A stretch of 64,000 bases of DNA from contig JAACJO010000016.1 of assembly GCA_013368445.1 (NCBI GenBank), forward strand, positions 496,001 to 560,000, given 5' to 3'. This DNA comes from Leucocoprinus leucothites (lineage: Eukaryota > Basidiomycota > Agaricomycetes > Agaricales > Agaricaceae). A model generated the notes under the pieces. The model was given only the letters and a program-made list of their open reading frames with translations. It had not been told where the DNA came from and searched no databases. A program made the position numbers and the translations under genes. This document shows, in pieces, positions 56,861 to 64,000 of the stretch (the first letter of the stretch is position 1; each line of letters starts with the position of its first letter).

Positions 56861-58659
56861 ACAAAAACTGTCGTGAATTCTGATCATGCTGTGTTTAATG
56901 TATTTCCCCCCACTCGTTTTTGTTTGATCTCTTCTACGGAAACCCCCCATTTCATCCCCGCCTTTGCTTTTGTGTTAGGATCATCATCTCTCTTCGATCT
57001 TCGATCTTCTTACCTCTCTCATTGTTTGTGCTTATGCTCTGTCTGTTGCTCCGCTTGTCTCTTTGTGGACATTACGCTCTTTACTCCCAACTATGGAGAC
57101 GCTCGTTTCAGTAGTCGCTTTTTGAGTCCTTGGTAGATATACACATATTTATAAACGTAGATACTTCGAAATTTTCCTGGAATTCTTCGAGCTAATGCAG
57201 TATAATAATTATCAAAAAAAATCGATGTTCATTTGATTCTTGGCTTACCGTGGCTTTGCTTAGCAAATAGTTTTGATCGAGGGCGAAGAGTATGCAAGAA
57301 GTTTTGAGGCCCGACTTCAAGAGAACCTATCGCAGTGCAAGCTCACAATCCACCTCAAAGACTCAAAAAAATGAATGGAATAAATGATTCTGTATACGTG
57401 TTGCGTGAGTTGTTTACCAACAGCCTCTTCGTCCTTGAAGCTATTCAAAGAATCAAACCGGCCCTACCTCAAGGGTTGGGCTTGAACGCCGAACCATATC
57501 GTAAAATCAGTCTCGAGTTATCTCCTAGTCACGCTCAGGCCACACTAGGAGACGCATATCACTCTTCAGAGGTTCTTCAACCGGGATACGGAGCAGTGTC
57601 ACCGTAGCCGTTAACCTCGGGGGCTCAGGCATGTCGTGGACGGCGATTAACAGCTGAAAATTTCTTGCATCTTCAACTCCTCTCTTTCTGTGTTCTTCAT
57701 ATAAGATTCCTGGCAAATACTCTTCATACGGCGACGAGAAGTCGACCTCTTTTTTGCATAAAAGCAAGCGGGGGCTGAAAGCCTGCGGTGTTCCGGGTCC
57801 TGCCTTGGCACGGTTGTCACTGTCACGGGATCCTGTGACCAATCTCCTTGAGTGGCGTCGATTTTGTCTGCACCAAACTACAATAGAAAAGGCCACAAAA
57901 AAGGAACAATGGCGAACCGTTGCCCGGTTACCAACGCTTATCGGGCTTGAACTCTACATAATGACTATCCCTGCTACTTCAAGTCTTGGTCTGGCCGTGC
58001 CAGAGGGAGCGCGAAAGCACTGTCGCGGTTTCTATCCTCGGAAATGTTCTGGAAATCACAGCATTCTCACCTGAGCACCCCAGAATGGCTCGAAAGCACG
58101 AAGGGCTGTCATAATCTGACTTCTGGTGTCCACGGGTAGGCGATCTCCATCCCCTAATGTCGCTAAATTCCCTGCAGTGCTCATGAATTTCCAACTCCGT
58201 AGACAGGTAGAAGCATATGACGCGTGCATTCACGGTCGGCCCTGCCTAGTAAGACGTACGCAGATCCACATGGGGTCTTCGCATCGCATTTTTTATCGAT
58301 GTTAGCCACAGCCGAGTGATGGTGTCCTTGGATTGGTGCAAGGTGGGCGCTTCTTGGTTCATCTGGCCGTACAAATGTTTCCTGTTGTGCGATTTGTGTC
58401 CCCTCGGGTAGACATGTACATCAGTGGGCCATGAACAAATCCTCAAAATCTCATGGTCAACGGAGAAGAACAGGGGGAGCTACACCAAATATCCTCTTCG
58501 GTCACTTTTCGGGAAGGCACAGCTGTGGGTACACGAGGCACAAATTGGTGCCCTTCTTTTCCATTACTTTCTGTCAAGGAACCTGGCGGAGTTTTGATTG
58601 CCATGATAACGCGCAAGCCAGCTGCGTCATCATCCGAGGGACCCTGTGTCTCACAGCAA
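56861..58659. other. intergenic, no gene supported
   Basis: 3' UTR of the F-box gene to about 57200. The minus-strand frame 57525-57896 (123 codons) has a protein-like middle (DFSSPYEEYLPGILYEEHRK) but no domain, promoter or neighbouring exon. Frames near 58431-58721 are antisense to each other. No RNA gene. Confidence 0.4.
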
Positions 58660-58668
58660 TATAAAAGG
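58660..58668 (+). promoter_or_regulatory. TATA box of a probable non-coding transcript
   Basis: TATAAAAGG, a near-perfect core promoter element. A strong 5' splice site, CAAG/GTAAGA at 58724-58733, lies about 60 nt downstream and the hairpin repeats follow. No significant open reading frame starts here. Confidence 0.5.
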
Positions 58669-58909
58669 CCACTAAATTGAAGCGAATCCCCCAACTCTCC
58701 TTTTCCTTCGACCACTCCCACTACAAGGTAAGAACCTTCCTACCCCTGGCATATTTCCTGGTACTAACTGTCCATCGTCCTCAATCGGCAGGCCTCAGTG
58801 GAGGCCTGTACGTAGGTCGCCGCGGTTGTCTCTCACACGATGATTGAGGCCTCATCTGTGGCGACGATGACATGGTCACTAACCGATCAGCCTTTAATTC
58901 TCTTTTTGT

Positions 58910-60710
58910 CCAGTTCGTCCAGGGCCTCCGTTGTCATTTCAGTAGTTCTCGCATGAATTTGTAGAGGTATCCTGGTGACACGGGGCACGTCGCGCACTCA
59001 ACCGCGGCGGAGACGTTCCTCCAAAGCCATTCCAGTAGTTCTCGCACGAATCTGTAGAGGTATCCTGATGGCTGGAACGTCTCCTGGACTAGGAATTTTT
59101 TTTCAATCTAGCTACTCTTTTTACAGCGGCTCGCCACTTCCGTCCATTTACTTCAGTCGATCTCCCTCCCCACACACTCGGTCGAGATGATACTGGTAAA
59201 GGGACGGAAATGACAACTTGGCTTGAGCCCCGCTAGTCGCTTCCACTCGCGTGTGCTACAGTCTTTCTCTCGTCGGATCGACGGTTGAGAACTTCACTGG
59301 CACTTGGAAATGTTGGACGGGCGGAATCCTGGGGAAGGTTAATCAGAACCTCGTGCTCCCTTGACGTGGGCCCCAGGCTTATAGGCTGCTAATCACAGCC
59401 GACTAAAGCACGTCAATCCTCACTCACAAAAGCCCCGATTTCATTCATTTCCTTGGTGAGTGGCTTATTTATCAGTTCCGCTGGTGGTTACTGATTGTGG
59501 ATTGAATAGACAATCTATTTATTTTTATTGCCATTGCCACTCCAGTTGTTCTCGCGTGAACTCAGCGAGGAATCCTGGTGACTTGGCTATGTCGTCACTT
59601 CAGTCGTTCTCGCATAAATTTGTAGAGGAATCCTGGTGACTGACACCGCAGACGGTTCTTTCCTGCCACTCCAGTCGTTCTCACCTGAATTTGTAGAGGA
59701 ATCCTGGTGGTAGGATCCCGCCTGCACCCTCTCTCTTTCTATTCTCGCTCTTTCTTTGTAGATAGTGCTCGCCGCTTCCGCCTCGTCACTACAGTCGCCT
59801 CTCCTATACCACCGTAACACATTCGGTCGAGAGCAAACTGGTGACATGACGGAAATGCATCTTGGCTTGAGCTCCACCTGCCTCTTCCACTACTCACAGT
59901 GCTGCAGTCGGCCTCTCCCCCTCTGGATAAGGCTATCACTGGCGCTTGGAAATGTTTTGGCAGGTGGACCCGGGGAAGGTTTCTCAGGAACCTCGTGCTC
60001 CCTTGACGTGGGCCCCGGGCTTGTAGACCGTCAATCGTGGTTGACTAAAGCACCTAAACCCTCCTCAGCTACACGTCACATTCTTTCACGGTACGTCTTT
60101 GCTTGACCATATCCGCCTTACCTCACTCACGCTTTATTACAGGAATATAATTGTTCCCATTTCATTTTCATTTTCTTGTCATTGTCACTTCAGTCGTTCT
60201 CGCGTGAATTCAGCGAGGAATCCTGGTGACATGACTTATGTGTGCCCACTACAGTTGCTTCAGTTGTTCTCGCGTGAACTCAGCGAGGAATCCTGGCGGC
60301 GGGTGAGCCACATTGCAGTGCACTCCAGCCATCTCAGTCATTCCCGCATGAATTTGTAGAGGAATCCTGCTGGCCGGACCTGTATATGCACCCTATTCTT
60401 ATTTTTTCTGTATGTAGTGCTCGCCGCTTCCACTCCCGTCGCTGCAGTCGCCTCTCCCACTACATGATCGTTTGGTTGAGAGCAAACTGGCGACTTGATG
60501 GAAATGACAATCTGGCTCGAGCCCCGCTCGTCTCTTCCGTCTCTCATGTGCTGCAGTCCTCCTGTCGTCGTCTCGATGATAGAGATCCTCACTGGCACTT
60601 AGAAATGTTTGGCGGGCGGGACCTGGAGAAGGTATTGTGGTACCTCGTGCACCCTTGACGTGGGCTCCAGGCTTAGACTGTGCTTTCCTTAAAAGGCACA
60701 GTTGACCAAT
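58910..60710. repeat. Three ~640-bp tandem units
   Basis: Matching landmarks recur at 630-655 bp. The block GAAATG..CCTCGTG..CCCTTGACGTGGGC..CAGGCTT begins near 59295, 59935 and 60590. The block GCTCGCCRCTTCCG..TCGGTYGAGA..AACTGGTGAC begins near 59131, 59768 and 60420. Divergence is substantial (roughly 20-30% by eye), so the array is old but its segments are unevenly conserved. Confidence 0.8.
58933..60374. repeat. 47-nt hairpin repeat family, eight copies
   Basis: Copies at 58933-58979, 59026-59072, 59536-59582, 59594-59640, 59665-59711, 60184-60230, 60254-60300 and 60328-60374, each exactly 47 nt without gaps. Each has five variable bases, two pyrimidines, CAG, a 29-nt core beginning T[ACT]RTTC[TC]C and ending GAGG[AT]ATC, then CTG and five variable bases. 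The variable ends pair with each other: for example GCCAT with ATGGC, GTCAC with GTGAC, GTTGC with GCGGC (G-U), GCCAC with GTGGT. The core forms an inner stem: full CTCGC/GCGAG in copies 3, 6 and 7, shorter CTC/GAG in most others. Confidence 0.85.
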
Positions 60711-60720
60711 GCACGTTCAA

Positions 60721-61413
60721 ACTATAGCTGTCATACTATTACCCATTGTAAACTGTTGTGATACTTGAACATAATATTCCCTGGCACTTTTTATGCCTCT
60801 TGACGGATCAGGGCAACCCTGAAGTCCACCGAGTGCAAGGATTTGTCATCAGACCAAATTCAGAAAGTCGTGACTCCTCGTGAGTTCTTCTAGGCTCATA
60901 GCCGACCGCAAATATCGAGGCCAAGGTCAAACAGGACTTGCTCGCGGCCTCAGATAACGTGCTTGGATGCTTGGTATCATGGAATCCTTCTGTATCTACC
61001 CCTCACCCAAGTCCAACGTCAATCTATATGGATTTCAATAGTATATCCGTCGTCCCCTAATTCACCCTCACAGGACAGCATTGATCCATAAGCGCCGACG
61101 ATAAGAGGTCAGTACATATCCAGGAATGTTGTCAAAGTCCATGTTCCCGACTGAGCAAACAAGTTTTTCAAAACCAAGGCAGTAGTCGAATCGATATATA
61201 ATATACATAGGTAAGAAGACGCCGAAATAGTTACTTAGATGTTAATGTATGCTAGGATTGGTGGGGTAAGCAGCGATGCGGATAAAAAGAAGGCATATGC
61301 GAGGGAATTCCATAAAAATCCACCTGACGACGTGAGTAGTCAGGCTCGAAAGCGAACTGAAATAACTTTTGAGAGTAAACGACGGTCACTGTAGCGTTTC
61401 AAATGACTTTTCT
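60721..61413. other. intergenic, no gene seen
   Basis: Follows the repeat array. AT-rich around 61190-61260 (ATATATAATATACA). No open frame or RNA gene supported. Confidence 0.4.
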
Positions 61414-62006
61414 TCAGTCACTCCAGGAACCCTGCTGGCAGAAAGGTCAGATCACGTAAAACCATCGCGAAGGTTGCATACCTACTTGGGAGGACTTTTT
61501 CAACAGCCAAACACTTTTGCGGATAGGCAAGCATGCCTGTACGAGGCCATCCGTAGTCTTTTTCCTACTCCCATTGATGAACTTGCCAAGGCGCTTATAG
61601 AGATAGTGTAGCTGAAATGCCAGCAAAACATTAGCTGGATACATGTAGTATATGGAATCCTCTCACTTTTCGGAGCCAAGTATCTTGACCATATCTAGCT
61701 CGACCATCACCTTCATGAGTGAGTCGCAACAAGGGTTGCTGCAAAATCATCAATCTCGAGTACTCATTAGACAAAAATGAAAATGATGCTTACCAAGCTA
61801 TCACTCCGTGAAAACGCAACTACAGGTGATAAAGCTTCAGGTCGAACAGAATCGTGGGTACGATGATGAGATGGTAGGATGATGCGAGCGACAGGACGAG
61901 GGCGCGGTACGTATCGCTGAGCAGAGAACGTCCACGCATGTGGAAAGTCGGGTCCCTCCGCAGAAATTTGATCTTGGGTAATACGGTCACAGAGTTGCGA
62001 GCACAT
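61414..62006 (-). CDS. Small hypothetical protein, tentative
   Basis: Tentative four-exon model: 62006-61794, 61738-61667, 61611-61543, then a short last exon ending at 61414. The first three exons end in phase 0 with good donors (GTAAGC, GTGAGA) and acceptors (TTTGCAG, TTTCAG) and branch-like CTAAT. A CT-rich tract with a T run lies just upstream (62040-62100, minus strand). The product (about 123 aa) contains FPHAWTFSAQRYVPRPRPVA, then RLTHEGDGRARYGQDTWLRK and LHYLYKRLGKFINGSRKKTT. No family recognised. The 3' end is a guess. Confidence 0.35.
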
Positions 62007-64000
62007 AGCGTGAAGTTGCACTGATTCAAAGGTAGAAGGAAAAGAGATGGATTGGCAGAGACAGAAAAAAAAAGAGAAGGAATGTGGGTGATGAGGACGA
62101 GGTAGAGGAAAACGGTTGGGAGATCGGCTTAGAAGCAAGCCAATTAAAAGCCGGTGGGGTGTTGAGGCACGATGGTATCCTCTTTTGACTATGAAAATGC
62201 GCGCTCCGTCGGTTTTCCTACGCTCCTAAGTCACGCTGTTACTGAGATTGACCCGTTCCTCCGCCGAGGATGGCAGTAGCACGATCGGTCTCTATCCACA
62301 TCTTCATGTAAACTTGGCTGATATGACAGAGAATATCGATGAGATGTTGATGGTGTTGCCGGAAGTGTGTGGTGATTCAACGGGTTCCATTTTGCCTTCA
62401 GTTCAGAGGTCGGTAAAGGCCAGATAAGACTTCGCCATGCTTCGGAAACCTGAAAACACTCTAGGTTTGAACAGCTTTTTTAAGGTTATAGCAAGGAGTG
62501 AGAGGTGTGAGGCCAATTTTAGGAATGGAGGTTTGTTGGGTGACAAATGATGGCGAACAGCAGTACGAGAACCATGATTGACATTTGGTGCTTTCGTCTC
62601 GATGCGCAGCCCCCGAACGCACTATATCCAACGACCTGGCGCGTTCTTGTCTTCATCAAAGGTGTCCATTGTGGTCTCCTTCACGGCGAGAATTTCTTGT
62701 CTGGAAAATTGAGCACCAACGGATCCCATCTGCATCACTGAGCTCTCACCGGTTAACATCTCGATACTCGGAAAACTCCCCAACTTCACTCGACTCCCGA
62801 CTGTTCCATCCTTTCCAAGTACGACCAATCTCGGGACCCAAAGTCTTCATGCATCGCTGCACTTTTACTGGCGACATTCCAACCCTCCTCCTCGATATGT
62901 TCCTCTGAGTGAGCTATTCTTGAGGCTAAACTGCACATGGCTTCACATATTGCATCTATATGGTCTTCTGTGGTGAATTTTAAAAAGCCAACGGTTTGCA
63001 AGTGGGATGTCGAGTACCACCGCACTCAACGACGGGAAACCATAGGTATAGCGGTCTCGCCAAGTGGGCAAAGCATGAATGATTTCGAAGACACGAATGC
63101 GCTTCAAAAGCCACAAGACATACTCTAGCTCTCCCCTTCGTCCTGCCACCCGAGTCATCATGCTCGAACCTGCCCTCTTCCCACGTCGGCCGGACACCCG
63201 CCGCACGCGCTCCAACTTTCACAAGCTTGCGCGCCCTCCACCGAGTCACAATACCATTTGTGTCGCAACATCAGCGGATCTTGTGACTGTGGCGATGTCA
63301 CCTCGGATATAAGGTGGCGCCAACTGATGTGAGTCACAATTACTCTCATCCTCAAACCACCACGAATGAGACTGATTTTCGTGCTTGAGGTAGTGGCGTG
63401 ACGGCGTGGACTGTCTGCTTCAAGAACAAGACAACATCCAAAGACTATCAGACCGCAAGAGGTGCAGATCAATGCCAAGTCAAGTGTCAAGACATCAAAA
63501 GTAGGCGCCAATGCAATAGTCAGCCCACAACAGCGAGAAGCTCCGAAGGAGCCCGGAAGAGCTCAAGCCTGTATACCGGCTGCTTCAAGAGTATGTCTGA
63601 AGCCAAACTATCAACCGGTGGGAGGCCAGCGAAAGATCAGCAACCTTTTGTGACTGGGACGAGTGTGATTAATTTCTTGCGGAGTCAAGCCAAGATCAGA
63701 TTCAAGACATGCTCTAGAATAGAGACAATGAAGAAATCTGCAAGGCGAACACCTGAAATCTGTGGCTGGCGACTGATTTGAATTTGGGTATTGAACGACA
63801 ACCGGCGCCTATGGGCCGAGCTTCAGCGGTCGGATAGACGCAACTATAGTCCCTTGTGCGGTTTGCGGATACGAGAAGATGGATAATGAATCTCCTTCGT
63901 TTGAAGCGCGCTTTGGATGAGGTTCGAGTTCCCTGTTCGTGACAAAATCCTGGCAGTCAGCCATAGCGGTGTGAATGAAAGGAAGTTTTTGTCTGAACAC
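62007..64000. other. gene-poor end of window
   Basis: Several short frames on both strands (62585-62908 plus, 62622-63249 minus, 63398-63781 plus). The minus frame 62786-63025 has a helical, acidic stretch (DHIDAICEAMCSLASRIAHS) but no start context or joining exons were found. Nothing is confidently annotated. Confidence 0.4.

Larger units (their letters stand above)
58690..60710 (+). ncRNA. Putative spliced non-coding transcript hosting hairpin repeats
   Basis: Inference from layout: TATA box at 58660, 5' splice-like site at 58728, then three similar ~640-bp units. Two units end in splice-donor-like sites (TTG/GTGAGT near 59453-59460 and CACG/GTACGT near 60088-60095). Each unit combines an exon-like conserved block (CTTGACGTGGGC region) with intron-like sequence carrying the 47-nt hairpins. 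No long frame is conserved between units, arguing against protein coding. The architecture resembles snoRNA host genes, but I see no complete C/D or H/ACA boxes. Strand is inferred from the TATA box and donor sites only. Confidence 0.35.

Noticed and set aside
56264..56950. 228-codon minus-strand ORF opposite the F-box gene
   Set aside because: It is antisense to a well-supported coding exon and has no domain character.
57525..57896. 123-codon minus-strand ORF with plausible composition
   Set aside because: No start context, splice partner or recognisable family; left as unannotated.
58933..60374. CRISPR-like array
   Set aside because: Copies are not regularly spaced, spacers are unlike and long, the genome is eukaryotic, and there are no cas genes.
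58933..60374. Box C/D or H/ACA snoRNA cluster
   Set aside because: No consistent TGATGA/CTGA or ANANNA/ACA boxes at proper distances were found in the 47-nt units; only the host-gene layout is similar.
62786..63025. Minus-strand ORF with a helical acidic stretch
   Set aside because: Overlaps competing frames on the same strand. I could not find consistent exons that extend it.

Overview
This window looks like nuclear DNA from a mushroom-forming basidiomycete (Agaricomycetes). Almost every gene is split by 36-100 nt GT-AG introns, most of them 45-65 nt, whose phases join exactly. The content also fits: AA9 polysaccharide monooxygenase, GH5 steryl-glucosidase-type enzyme, a DUF6534-type membrane protein, F-box and RING proteins, and a tandem cytochrome P450 cluster. 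There is no sign of operons or of prokaryotic or plasmid sequence. All exon models below were assembled by eye from splice sites and frame; exon lengths were checked to add up to whole codons where a total is given.

Layout. 0.3-5.7 kb: an intron-containing tRNA-Met, a repeat-rich proline protein ('beta-flanking'-like), OPA3 on the minus strand, and an orphan protein with a hydrophobic N-terminus. 5.7-8.2 kb: gene-poor. 8.2-24.1 kb is a dense housekeeping block: mitochondrial TrpRS (-) and NatC subunit NAA35/MAK10 (+) start 48 bp apart; then a C2H2 regulator (-), a RING/coiled-coil protein (+), a TPR-CCCH protein with three copies of an unnamed domain (-), endonuclease III NTH1 copy 1 (+), and a THI20-type HMP-P kinase/TenA fusion (-).

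24.8-36.2 kb: a P450 with one frameshift, a DUF6534-type membrane protein (-), an AA9 LPMO (+), a small basic protein (+), and long gene-free stretches. 36.8-46.4 kb: a second intact NTH1 paralogue (-) followed by three P450s (-). The first two P450 units are a roughly 2.96 kb tandem duplication that also copied the 5' end of the NTH1 paralogue; the first unit is a pseudogene and the other two look intact.

47.0-56.9 kb: an hAT-like MITE, tRNA-Glu(UUC), a small secreted protein (-), a GH5_12-like glycosidase ending in a CaaX box (+), and an F-box protein (+). 58.7-60.7 kb: a non-coding locus with a TATA box and a 5' splice site, built of three ~640-bp tandem units. It contains eight copies of an exactly 47-nt hairpin whose basal stem shows compensatory changes. 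This is the best candidate here for an undescribed functional element. The last 3 kb holds one tentative small gene and otherwise nothing I can support.
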